Below, one piece after another: positions 7,135-14,355 of a stretch of 20,115 bases of DNA. Made by a program: the position numbers and the translations under genes. Each line of letters opens with the position of its first letter. Positions within the stretch are counted from its first letter, which is position 1. Source of the stretch: an uncultured Clostridia bacterium (lineage in GTDB: Bacteria > Bacillota > Clostridia > TANB77 > CAG-508); the NCBI GenBank assembly GCA_934168355.1, contig CAKPNI010000023.1, positions 1 to 20,115 of the forward strand, read 5' to 3'. The notes under the pieces are model-generated. The model was not told where the DNA came from, did not search any database, and saw only the letters and a program-made list of their open reading frames with translations.

Positions 7135-7581
7135 ATGATAGCAATAGGAAGCGATCATGGAGGATATAAATTAAAAGAAGAAATAAAAAAATATCTAAAA
7201 GAAATAGGAATAGAATATGAAGATTTTGGAACAGATTCAGAAGAAAGAACAGATTATCCTATATATGCCCAAAAAGTAGCAAAGGCAATCCAATCAAAAG
7301 AGTGTAACAAAGGAATTTTGCTATGTAAATCAGGATGCGGAATGGCAATAGTTGCAAACAAATTTAAAGGCATAAGAGCAGGACTTGTAATAAACGAAAA
7401 TGAAGCAAAATTTGCAAAAGCAGATGATGATATAAATGTAATAACAATAGGTGGAAATAACACATCAATAGAAGAAGCAATAAAAATAATTAGAATGTGG
7501 CTTGGTACAGAATTTAAAGGTGGAAGATACCAAGAAAGAATAGAAATGATAAATAAAATAGAAAAAGAAAATATGAAATAG
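7135..7581 (+). CDS. rpiB: Ribose-5-phosphate isomerase B
   Basis: A 148-aa protein with the RpiB/LacAB signature: IAIGSDHGGYKLKEEI at the N-terminus (Asp and His of the active site), DFGTDSEERTDYP, then GILLCKSGCGMAIVANKFKGIRAGL, which contains the catalytic cysteine in the SGCG loop, and NVITIGGN. It interconverts ribose-5-phosphate and ribulose-5-phosphate in the cytosolic pentose phosphate pathway. The start codon follows AAAGGAGG. The WecA-like gene begins 12 bases after its stop behind TAGGAGGC, so the two are co-transcribed; in related Clostridia rpiB commonly neighbours this kind of transferase. Confidence 0.96.
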   Translation: MIAIGSDHGGYKLKEEIKKYLKEIGIEYEDFGTDSEERTDYPIYAQKVAKAIQSKECNKGILLCKSGCGMAIVANKFKGIRAGLVINENEAKFAKADDDINVITIGGNNTSIEEAIKIIRMWLGTEFKGGRYQERIEMINKIEKENMK

Positions 7582-7593
7582 GAGGCAAAGGCT

Positions 7594-8832
7594 ATGTGGG
7601 GAAATATAGCAATATCGTTCCTATTAGCATTTATAGTATCATTTATGGTAACACCATATTCTATAAAAATAGCAGAAAAAATAGGAGCAATAGATATTCC
7701 AAAAGATGACAGAAGAATGAGAAAAAAATCAATACCAAAATTAGGAGGACTAGCGGTAATTACAGGTTTTGCTATATCACTAATATATCTAATTTCGGTA
7801 ATGAACATAGAGGGAAGTATAAACCTTTTTGATGAAAACCTATATTTTAAAAAATTAATAGGAGTAGGGCTTGGAGTAATAATTATTACAATTACAGGAG
7901 TTATAGATGACACAAAAACACTAAAGCCCTTACAAAAATTATTTGGACAAGTTCTAGCAGCAATAGTTGCAGTAAGCTTTGGAATAAGAATAAGTGCTGA
8001 AGATATCCCATTTATTCAAAATACAGAACTTGCAAATGAACTATCAATGGTTGTAACAGTAATTTGGATAATAGGAATTACAAATGCAATAAATCTAATA
8101 GATGGGCTAGATGGACTATCATCAGGAATAGCATTAATATCATGTATATCATTATTGATAATATTTGCACTAAATTATTCACCAATGATAGCAATTCTAA
8201 TGATAACATCACTAATTGGAGCATTGGTTGGATTTTTACCATTTAACTTTTCTCCTGCAAAAACATTTATAGGAGATACAGGTTCAAACTTTTTAGGATA
8301 TATACTTTCAATTGTATCAATTTTAGGAGTGGCAAAAACCTATACGGCAGTAGTAATTGCTCTTCCAATGCTAGTACTTGGACTTCCAATATTTGATGTT
8401 GTTTGGGCAATAATTAGAAGAGTAATAAAAGGAAAATCTATAAAAGCAATATTTAAGGCTGATAAAGGTCATTTACATCATAGATTAATAGCAAGAGGTT
8501 TTTCGCAAAAACAAGCAGTTTTAGTAATGTATGCAATGAGTGCAGCTTTAGGACTTTTTGCAATAATATTATTGGAAAGTGGTATTTGGAAAGCCTTGTC
8601 ATTCTTGCTTATGGTAATTGCGGCATTATTCTTGGGATACAGAAACTTTTTGACTGAAAAAAGTGAAAAAGGTGAGAAATATGAATGCGGAGTTTGCAAA
8701 TATATTTATAATCCTAAAACAGGAAATGAGAAAGCTGGAATTGCACCAGGAACTAATTTTGAGGATTTACCAGATACTTGGGTTTGTCCGGTTTGTGGGG
8801 AAAGCAAGGATGTTTTTGAGATACATAAATAA
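7594..8832 (+). CDS. WecA/TagO-like phospho-GlcNAc transferase with C-terminal rubredoxin domain
   Basis: A 412-aa protein with two parts. Residues 1 to about 350 are a polytopic MraY/WecA-family transferase: KDDRRMRKKSIPKLGG (about 30-45), GVIDDTKTLKPLQKLFGQ (cytoplasmic Asp-Asp site), TNAINLIDGLDGLSSG, FIGDTGSNFLGY, and the cytoplasmic HLHHRL loop that marks the WecA/TagO rather than the MraY branch. This part moves a HexNAc-1-phosphate from a UDP-sugar to undecaprenyl phosphate and starts teichoic-acid or surface-glycan synthesis. After the last membrane helix and a ~12-residue charged linker (TEKSEKGE), residues 362-412 are a complete rubredoxin: YECGVCKYIYNP, GIAPGTNFEDLP and WVCPVCGE, with iron ligands C365, C368, C398 and C401. 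The frame is continuous. The family is normally about 320-360 aa with no iron domain. Confidence 0.9.
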   Translation: MWGNIAISFLLAFIVSFMVTPYSIKIAEKIGAIDIPKDDRRMRKKSIPKLGGLAVITGFAISLIYLISVMNIEGSINLFDENLYFKKLIGVGLGVIIITITGVIDDTKTLKPLQKLFGQVLAAIVAVSFGIRISAEDIPFIQNTELANELSMVVTVIWIIGITNAINLIDGLDGLSSGIALISCISLLIIFALNYSPMIAILMITSLIGALVGFLPFNFSPAKTFIGDTGSNFLGYILSIVSILGVAKTYTAVVIALPMLVLGLPIFDVVWAIIRRVIKGKSIKAIFKADKGHLHHRLIARGFSQKQAVLVMYAMSAALGLFAIILLESGIWKALSFLLMVIAALFLGYRNFLTEKSEKGEKYECGVCKYIYNPKTGNEKAGIAPGTNFEDLPDTWVCPVCGESKDVFEIHK

Positions 8833-8843
8833 ATTTCGTATTT

Positions 8844-8895
8844 GAAACGGTTCTTTTTGGAAAATTTTCCATTGGGACCGTTTCTTTTTGCGAAA
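8844..8895 (+). terminator. GGTCCC-family repeat, locus 3, acting as likely terminator
   Basis: GAAACGGTTC (8844-8853) pairs with GGACCGTTTC (8875-8884) with one G-U pair, around a centre holding the palindrome GGAAAATTTTCC (8859-8870); TTTTT follows at 8885-8889. Position 8870-8895 matches the left arm of the repeat at 13088-13113 in 25 of 26 bases. It lies 11 bases after the WecA-rubredoxin stop codon and is the only terminator-like structure there, so a dispersed repeat appears to serve as the terminator. Confidence 0.7.
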
Positions 8896-8981
8896 AAATT
8901 CTAAAAAGAATTAATAAAATTTTTAAATCAATTTTTTACTTAAACATTTATATTTTAGCAAAAATAGCACATACTATTAAC

Positions 8982-9347
8982 ATGAACAAAAAACAAAAAA
9001 TCAAAAAAATAATAATAGGCCTACTTGCCGGCTTTATTTCCGGACTATTCTCAACAGGAGGAGGATTAATACTAGTACCAGCATTTACATATTTACTAAA
9101 ACTAAACACAGTAGAAACAAGAGCAACATCAATAATGTGTATATTACCAATGGTACTAACAACAAGCTTCTTCTATGCAAGAAACAAATATATAGACTGG
9201 AAACTAGGCTTTTTATGTGCCATAGGAGGAATTATAGGAAGTTACATTGGTTCAAAAATAATAAGTAAAATTCCAACATATATATTAAAAATTGCATTCA
9301 CAATATTTTTAATATATGTAGCCTTATATATGCTAGGAATTGTGTGA
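8982..9347 (+). CDS. Half-size TauE/SafE (TSUP) membrane protein, first of a pair
   Basis: A 121-aa protein with four hydrophobic segments. The N-terminal FISGLFSTGGGLILVPAFTY is the TSUP/DUF81 signature (glycine-rich turn ending in a proline), and the second half has GGIIGSYIGSKII. Full-length family members (~250 aa, eight segments) contain two such halves and export or import sulfur-containing or organic anions. Here the halves are separate adjacent genes, so the pair probably assembles. The ATG at 8982 has no SD. A TACTAT -10-like hexamer ends four bases upstream, which would fit a leaderless message, but I see no good -35. The 100 bases before it (8896-8981) hold nothing else recognisable. 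Confidence 0.85.
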   Translation: MNKKQKIKKIIIGLLAGFISGLFSTGGGLILVPAFTYLLKLNTVETRATSIMCILPMVLTTSFFYARNKYIDWKLGFLCAIGGIIGSYIGSKIISKIPTYILKIAFTIFLIYVALYMLGIV

Positions 9348-9367
9348 AAAATATGAGAGGTAAGAAC

Positions 9368-9776
9368 ATGATAGAGATTTTATTTGGTATAATATCTGGA
9401 TTTATAAGCAGTATTGGCATGCGGAGGAGGAACAGTATTAATCTATTTATTAACAGCATTTTCTGGAATAGACCAACACATTAGCCAAGGAGCTAATTTG
9501 GTCTTTTTTATTCCTACATGTGTGACGGCAATTGTAGTTAATATCAGAAATAAAAAAATAAATTATGGTGTTGCAAAATTTGTTATAATTTTCGGAATTA
9601 TAGGAGCAATAATAGGAGCAAAATTATCAGTAAATCTTCCTATAAATGAGCTTAGAAAATACTTTGGCATATTTTTGATAATTGTGGCAATTAATGAAAT
9701 ATATTCATTGAAAAAAGAGTATATAAATTACAAAAAAACAAATAATAAAAAAAGAAATTTTAAAAGGAGGGATTAA
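9368..9776 (+). pseudogene. Half-size TauE/SafE (TSUP) protein, second of a pair, frameshifted
   Basis: From ATG 9368 (behind AGAGGT) the reading is MIEILFGIISGFISSIGM, then breaks into arginine-rich nonsense and stops near 9483. Skipping the single C at 9422 joins it to the frame that ends at 9776 and restores GMGGGTVL, the family's glycine-rich motif, followed by ISQGANLVFFIPTCVTAI and IIGAIIGAKLSVNL. The repaired protein would be 135 aa with four membrane segments, a partner for the preceding gene. Either the gene carries a recent inactivating insertion or the base is a sequence error; the rest of the frame is undamaged, which suggests a recent event or an error. A TTG at 9414 could only give a protein lacking the first segment. 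Confidence 0.8.
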
Positions 9777-9778
9777 CG

Positions 9779-9916
9779 ATGAAATTTGCTAAGGGTGTTA
9801 TGGTTGGAACTTTGGTTTCTGCAGGTATAATGTGGATGTATAGCGAAACAATGGGAAAAGATAGTAAGAAAATTGTTAAAAAAGGTAAGAAGTTTATTAA
9901 GCAGATGGGATTTTAA
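9779..9916 (+). CDS. 45-aa small membrane-associated protein
   Basis: ATG 9779 follows AAAGGAGGG and opens 45 codons to TAA at 9914-9916. The peptide has a short hydrophobic N-terminal stretch (about 5-22, GVMVGTLVSAGIMWMY) and a lysine-rich C-terminus (KKIVKKGKKFIKQMGF), the layout of the small YtxH/YrzQ-like proteins common in Bacillota. I make that link by pattern only. It starts two bases after the TSUP pair and precedes the unit's terminator, so it is the last gene of that operon. Confidence 0.7.
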   Translation: MKFAKGVMVGTLVSAGIMWMYSETMGKDSKKIVKKGKKFIKQMGF

Positions 9917-9923
9917 TATAAAT

Positions 9924-9954
9924 AACAGGGCTAGGTAATATGGCTCTGTTTTTT
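9924..9954 (+). terminator. Rho-independent terminator of the TSUP unit
   Basis: AACAGGGCT (9924-9932) pairs with GGCTCTGTT (9942-9950) in nine pairs including two G-U, with a 9-nt loop and TTTTTT at 9949-9954. Confidence 0.8.
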
Positions 9955-9986
9955 ATGGGAAAAATGAAAAAAGTTATGTTCAAACC

Positions 9987-10015
9987 TTGCTATTTTTAAA
10001 TCAATAGAATATAAT
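9987..10015 (+). promoter_or_regulatory. Promoter for the dapF-led gene row
   Basis: TTGCTA (9987-9992), a 17-bp spacer and perfect TATAAT (10010-10015), 28 bases upstream of the dapF start codon. No other strong promoter is evident until 16067, so this may drive the row through the 70-aa gene. Confidence 0.75.
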
Positions 10016-10043
10016 AATACCATCAAACAAAGAGGTGATAAAA

Positions 10044-10883
10044 ATGTTACAATTTACCAAAATGCATGGACTAGGCAATGACTATGTCTATATGGATGCA
10101 ATCAATCAAAAAATAGAAAATAGAAGTGAACTTGCAAAATTCGTAAGTGATAGACACTTCGGAATAGGTTCAGATGGACTAATTTTAATCTGCCCATCAG
10201 AAAAAGCAGACTTTAGAATGCAAATGTTCAACCAAGACGGTTCAGAAGCAGAAATGTGTGGAAATGGAATAAGATGTGTTGGGAAATTTGTATATGACAA
10301 AGGACTAACAAATAAAGAAACAATAACAGTAGAAACACTAGCAGGAATAAAAACACTAGTAATGACTGCAAAGAACGGCAAGATTGAAACAGCAAGAGTA
10401 GATATGGGAGAGCCAATATTAGAGCCAGAAAAAATACCAGTAATATCAAAAGAAAATCCAGTAAAAAATTTAAAATTAAATGAAGAGAATAAAGAATTTA
10501 ACTTTACATGTGTATCAATGGGAAACCCACATGCAGTAACATTTATAAAAGAAGATGTAAATAAATTTGATATTTGTAAATATGGAGCAAAATTAGAAGT
10601 AAACGAAGCATTTCCTAAAAAAGCAAATATAGAATTTATAAATGTAATAGATAATAAAACACTTAAAATGAGAGTATGGGAAAGAGGAGCCGGAGAAACA
10701 CTAGCTTGTGGAACTGGAGCATGTGCCTCGACAGTTGCAGCAATATTAAATGGATATACTTCAAGAGAAGTAACGGTACATCTATTAGGTGGTGACCTAA
10801 AAATAAAATGGGATGAAAATGACAACCATGTATATATGACAGGCCCTGCAACAACAGTATTTGAAGGAAAAATTGAATGGTAA
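10044..10883 (+). CDS. dapF: Diaminopimelate epimerase
   Basis: A 279-aa protein, normal for DapF. It converts LL-2,6-diaminopimelate to the meso form for peptidoglycan and lysine, using two cysteines without a cofactor. Both are visible: C72 in AEMCGNGIRC and C222 in GETLACGTGACAS. Other hallmarks are GLGNDYVYMD, QMFNQDGSEAE, SMGNPHAVTF and VWERGAGET. I start it at ATG 10044 behind AGAGGTGA; the GTG nine bases earlier is part of that SD. It leads a row that contains dapL two genes on, so the last two steps of the aminotransferase DAP pathway are encoded together, and the product LL-DAP of DapL is the substrate here. Confidence 0.97.
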   Translation: MLQFTKMHGLGNDYVYMDAINQKIENRSELAKFVSDRHFGIGSDGLILICPSEKADFRMQMFNQDGSEAEMCGNGIRCVGKFVYDKGLTNKETITVETLAGIKTLVMTAKNGKIETARVDMGEPILEPEKIPVISKENPVKNLKLNEENKEFNFTCVSMGNPHAVTFIKEDVNKFDICKYGAKLEVNEAFPKKANIEFINVIDNKTLKMRVWERGAGETLACGTGACASTVAAILNGYTSREVTVHLLGGDLKIKWDENDNHVYMTGPATTVFEGKIEW

Positions 10884-10904
10884 GAAACGAAAGGAAAATG
10901 GAAA

Positions 10905-11177
10905 ATGAGTAATGAATTAAAAGAACTAATGCAAATAAGTGTAATTGGAGAAAACAAAGATTTAAGTAATATGATAGAAGACATTATGCCAGTGAAAGAA
11001 CAAAGATTTACAGACTTAGAGCTAGCAGCAGAAAAGAAAGAAACATTTAGTATTGTTTTATATAAGAAAGAAAATCCTATTGTAAAATTTTTCAAAGGAT
11101 TGAAGATGAGCATTGAAAAATTGAGAATAATGGGAAAATCAAGAGAAATCGATTATGCAAGAAATCAAAATAAGTAA
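10905..11177 (+). CDS. Unidentified 90-aa protein between dapF and dapL
   Basis: ATG 10905 follows GAAAGGA, and the ORF of 90 codons ends 18 bases before dapL. I do not recognise the family. The N-terminal half is acidic (KELMQISVIGENKDLSNMIE); a short stretch is hydrophobic (TFSIVLYKK); the C-terminus is basic and amphipathic (FFKGLKMSIEKLRIMGKS). There is no signal peptide, clear membrane helix, cysteine pair or catalytic motif. Codon use matches its neighbours and spacing is tight, so it is a real gene in the DAP operon. A regulatory or scaffold role is possible, but nothing in the sequence shows it. Confidence 0.7.
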   Translation: MSNELKELMQISVIGENKDLSNMIEDIMPVKEQRFTDLELAAEKKETFSIVLYKKENPIVKFFKGLKMSIEKLRIMGKSREIDYARNQNK

Positions 11178-11195
11178 TTTTTCTAGGAGGAAACT

Positions 11196-12425
11196 ATGAT
11201 AAATATAAACGAAAACTTTTTAAATCTACAAGATAGCTACCTATTTTCAACAGTAGCCAAAAGGGTAGCAGAATTTCAAAAAAATAATCCAGATAAAAAG
11301 ATTATAAAACTAGGAATTGGAGATGTAACAAAACCAATAGTTCCAGCAGTAATAGAAGCAATGCACAAAGCAACAGACGAGCTAGCAAATGCTGAAACAT
11401 TTAGAGGATATGGACCAGAACAAGGATATGACTTCTTGAGAAATGCAATCATGGAAAATGATTTTAAAGGACTAGGTATAGAAGCAGACGAAATATTTGT
11501 ATCAGATGGAGCAAAATGCGACTGTGGAAATATTGTGGATATCTTCTGTAGAAAAAACAAAGTAGCAATAACAGACCCGGTATACCCTGTTTACCTAGAT
11601 ACAAATGTAATGTCTGGAAGAAGCGGAGACTATAACAAAGAAAATGGAATGTATGAAAACATAGTATATATGCCAGTTACAAAAGAAAATAACTTTGTAC
11701 CAGAACTTCCAAAGGAACCAGTAGACATGATTTATTTATGTTTCCCAAACAATCCAACAGGAACAGTTTTGAAAAAAGAAGAACTAAAAAAATTCGTAGA
11801 CTATGCAAAAGAAAATAAAGCAATTATTTTATTTGATGCAGCATATGAAGTATTTATAACAGAAGATGATATACCACATAGTATTTATGAAATAGAGGGT
11901 GCAAAAGATGTTGCAATAGAATTTAGAAGCTTCTCAAAAACTGCAGGATTTACAGGGGTAAGATGTGCATATGCAGTAGTTCCAAAAACTGTATTTGGAT
12001 ATACGAAGAATGGAGAAAAAGTTTCTTTAAATAAATTATGGAACAGAAGAACAACAACAAAATTCAATGGAGTTTCCTATGTAGTACAAAGAGCAGCTGA
12101 AGCTACATATTCAGAAGATGGAAGAAAACAAATTTTAGAAAATATAAAATATTATCAAGATAATGCCAAAATAATAAAGAATGGCTTACAAGAAGCTGGA
12201 TTTGAGGTATTTGGAGGAGTTAATTCACCATATATTTGGCTTAAAACACCAAATAACATGAAATCTTGGGACTTCTTTGACAAATTATTAGAAGAAGCAA
12301 ATGTTGTAGGAACACCGGGAAGCGGATTTGGACCATCAGGAGAGGGATATTTTAGATTAACAGCATTTGGAACACAAGAAAACTCAATTGAAGCAATAAA
12401 AAGAATAAAAGAAATCAAATGGTAA
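11196..12425 (+). CDS. dapL: LL-diaminopimelate aminotransferase
   Basis: A 409-aa class I/II PLP aminotransferase, the length typical of DapL. It starts MININENFLNLQDSYLFSTVAKR, and has KLGIGDVTKPI, AETFRGYGPEQGYDFLR (substrate-recognition segment of DapL), SDGAKCDCGNI, CFPNNPTGT and SFSKTAGFTGVR, where the lysine of SFSKTAG forms the PLP Schiff base. It converts tetrahydrodipicolinate directly to LL-DAP with glutamate as donor, bypassing succinylated or acetylated intermediates. This variant occurs in plants, Chlamydiae and some Clostridia and is informative about the lineage. It starts behind TAGGAGG and is followed by ruvA after 13 bases. Confidence 0.97.
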   Translation: MININENFLNLQDSYLFSTVAKRVAEFQKNNPDKKIIKLGIGDVTKPIVPAVIEAMHKATDELANAETFRGYGPEQGYDFLRNAIMENDFKGLGIEADEIFVSDGAKCDCGNIVDIFCRKNKVAITDPVYPVYLDTNVMSGRSGDYNKENGMYENIVYMPVTKENNFVPELPKEPVDMIYLCFPNNPTGTVLKKEELKKFVDYAKENKAIILFDAAYEVFITEDDIPHSIYEIEGAKDVAIEFRSFSKTAGFTGVRCAYAVVPKTVFGYTKNGEKVSLNKLWNRRTTTKFNGVSYVVQRAAEATYSEDGRKQILENIKYYQDNAKIIKNGLQEAGFEVFGGVNSPYIWLKTPNNMKSWDFFDKLLEEANVVGTPGSGFGPSGEGYFRLTAFGTQENSIEAIKRIKEIKW

Positions 12426-12438
12426 AAACGGAGGAAAC

Positions 12439-13071
12439 ATGTTAGCATACATAAAAGGAGAATTAGTTACAAAAGCAAGAGGATATGTGGTTATTGATGT
12501 AGGTGGTCTTGGCTATAAAGTATTTATGTCTGAAATTGCAATGGAAAATATAGGAAAAATAGGTGATATTGTAAAAGTTCATACATATTACAGAGTAATG
12601 GAAGATGATATAAGTATATTTGGTTTTAATACACCAGAAGAATTACGATTATTTGAATTGTTAATATCAGTAAGTGGAGTAGGTGCAAAGACAGCTATAA
12701 ATATGCTTGGAACAATAGAGCCATCAGATTTTGCAATTTCAATAATTTCAAATGATATAAATACATTAAAAAAACTTCCGGGAATAGGTCCTAAAACAGC
12801 TCAAAGGATTGTTTTGGAACTTAAGGATAAACTAAAAAAGGAACAGCAAATAGAAGAATTGTCAATTGCGGCAAATTCTATCGGAGATAAGAAAATTGAA
12901 ATTAGAAAAGCAATTGAAAAAGATAGCAAGGAAGAAGAAGCTTTTACTGCTCTTCAAGTTTTGGGATATACAAGTAGAGAAATTGAAAAAGCAATGGATA
13001 AGATTGATAAGGATAACATGAGTTTAGAGGAGATTATAAAAGCAGGATTGAGAGAACTTGCGAAGAAGTGA
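12439..13071 (+). CDS. ruvA: Holliday junction branch-migration protein RuvA
   Basis: A 210-aa protein with the three RuvA domains: N-terminal OB fold (MLAYIKGELV, YVVIDVGGLGYKV), central helix-hairpin-helix pair (FELLISVSGVGAKTAINML; LKKLPGIGPKTAQRIVLELKDKL) and a C-terminal helical domain after a charged linker (EEEAFTALQVLGYTSREIEKA) that contacts RuvB. RuvA tetramers bind four-way junctions and load the RuvB helicase. Its SD is GGAGG, 13 bases after dapL. ruvB, normally the next gene, is absent here, and the following space holds a repeat instead. The usual ruvA-ruvB-queA-tgt order appears to have lost the two middle genes from this locus. Confidence 0.97.
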   Translation: MLAYIKGELVTKARGYVVIDVGGLGYKVFMSEIAMENIGKIGDIVKVHTYYRVMEDDISIFGFNTPEELRLFELLISVSGVGAKTAINMLGTIEPSDFAISIISNDINTLKKLPGIGPKTAQRIVLELKDKLKKEQQIEELSIAANSIGDKKIEIRKAIEKDSKEEEAFTALQVLGYTSREIEKAMDKIDKDNMSLEEIIKAGLRELAKK

Positions 13072-13087
13072 GAATAGGATTTTTTCT

Positions 13088-13191
13088 CATTGGGACCGTT
13101 TCTTTTCGCGAAAAGAAACGATCATTTCGCGAAAAGAAACGGTCCCAATGGAAAAAGAAACGATCTTTTTGCGAAAGGAAACGGTCCCAAT
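13088..13191 (+). repeat. GGTCCC-family repeat, locus 4 (26-bp inverted repeat plus direct copy)
   Basis: Arms 13088-13113 and 13125-13150 are a perfect 26-bp inverted repeat with an 11-nt loop. A competing perfect 22-nt palindrome spans 13098-13119. A further unit, 13157-13191, is a direct copy of 13115-13149 with three differences in 35. The array starts 16 bases after the ruvA stop and ends 26 bases before tgt, leaving the tgt SD (GAAAGGAG) intact. The left arm matches 8870-8895 in 25 of 26 bases. It would form a very stable RNA stem within the operon message. Confidence 0.92.
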
Positions 13192-13217
13192 ACGAAAAAA
13201 ATTGAAAGGAGAATTTT

Positions 13218-14345
13218 ATGCCAGCAATAACATATGAACTATTACATATAGACAAAAATTCAGGAGCAAGGAGAGGAGTTGTACATACTCCACATGGAGA
13301 TATACAAACTCCAATTTTTATGCCAGTAGGGACGCTTGCAACAGTAAAAGCAATGTCTCCAGAAGAATTAAAAAATGACGTAAAAGCACAAATAATATTA
13401 TCAAATACATATCATTTATATTTAAGACCGGGCCATGACATAGTAAAAGAAGCAGGTGGACTTCATAAATTTATGAATTGGGACAGGCCAATTTTAACAG
13501 ATAGTGGAGGATTCCAAGTATTTAGTTTAAGTGGACTAAGAAAAATTACAGAAGAGGGTGTAATTTTTAATTCACACTTAGATGGAAGCAAACATATCTT
13601 TACACCTGAAAAAGTAATGGAAATAGAAGAAGCATTAGGTGCTGATATAATAATGGCATTTGACGAATGTTGTCCATATCCATCAGATTACAAGTATACA
13701 AAAAATTCTATGGAAAGAACAACAAGATGGGCTGCAAGATGTAAAGAAGCTCATACTACTGAAAACCAAGGGCTATTTGGAATTATACAAGGTGGATTTT
13801 ATAAAGATTTAAGAGAGCAATCTGCAAAAGATTTAATATCACTAGATTTTCCGGGATATGCAATTGGAGGAATAAGTGTTGGAGAGCCAAAAGAAGAATT
13901 TTTAGATATATTAAGATATACAACTCCTCTAATGCCAGAAAATAAACCAAGATATTTAATGGGAGTAGGAACACCAGATTATTTAATAGAAGCATCTCTA
14001 GCAGGAATTGATATGTGTGACTGTGTGCTTCCAACAAGACTTGCAAGACACGGAACAGCTATGACTTCAAAGGGAAAACTAGTAATAAGAAATCAAAATT
14101 TTGCAAGAGATTGGAATAAACTAGATGATGAATGTGATTGTTATACATGTAGAAACTATACAAGAGCATATTTAAGACACTTAATAAAAACAAATGAAAT
14201 ACTTGGAATGAGATTATTATCACTTCATAATTTAAGATTCTTGACTAAATTAATGGAAAGGGTTAGAATAGAAATAGAGCATGATAATTTATTGGCATTC
14301 AGAAAAGAATTCTATAAAAAATACGGATATACGGAAATAATTTAG
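13218..14345 (+). CDS. tgt: tRNA-guanine transglycosylase (queuine/preQ1 tRNA-ribosyltransferase)
   Basis: A 375-aa TIM-barrel enzyme, normal length. It exchanges G34 for preQ1 in tRNAs with GUN anticodons. Visible: GTLATVKAMSPEEL, ILSNTYHLYLRPG, LTDSGGFQVFSL (substrate pocket with catalytic Asp), GIIQGGFYKDLR, YAIGGISVGEP, the nucleophile region CDCVLPTRLARHG, and the zinc site CDCYTCRNYTRAYLRHL followed by the histidine of LHNLRF. It starts behind GAAAGGAG, just after the repeat array. The WG-repeat gene follows after 10 bases. queA, usually adjacent, is not in the window. Confidence 0.97.
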   Translation: MPAITYELLHIDKNSGARRGVVHTPHGDIQTPIFMPVGTLATVKAMSPEELKNDVKAQIILSNTYHLYLRPGHDIVKEAGGLHKFMNWDRPILTDSGGFQVFSLSGLRKITEEGVIFNSHLDGSKHIFTPEKVMEIEEALGADIIMAFDECCPYPSDYKYTKNSMERTTRWAARCKEAHTTENQGLFGIIQGGFYKDLREQSAKDLISLDFPGYAIGGISVGEPKEEFLDILRYTTPLMPENKPRYLMGVGTPDYLIEASLAGIDMCDCVLPTRLARHGTAMTSKGKLVIRNQNFARDWNKLDDECDCYTCRNYTRAYLRHLIKTNEILGMRLLSLHNLRFLTKLMERVRIEIEHDNLLAFRKEFYKKYGYTEII

Positions 14346-14355
14346 GAGGGATTAA

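Noticed and set aside
7254..7913. A 219-codon minus-strand frame over rpiB and the WecA-like gene
   Set aside because: It spans two well-supported plus-strand genes and their junction, and shows no recognisable domain or SD.
9368..9776. Programmed frameshifting as explanation for the TSUP break
   Set aside because: There is no slippery run, stimulatory hairpin or known precedent in the family; a mutation or base-call error is simpler. The same applies to the rluA break.
10106..11113. A 335-codon open frame on the minus strand across dapF and the 90-aa gene
   Set aside because: It is the mirror of real genes in A+T-rich DNA: dapF has full catalytic motifs on the plus strand, and the minus frame has no SD, no motif and low-complexity Ser/Phe/Ile composition.
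13088..13191. CRISPR array
   Set aside because: The units are palindromic, contiguous and few, with no unique spacers of even length and no cas genes.
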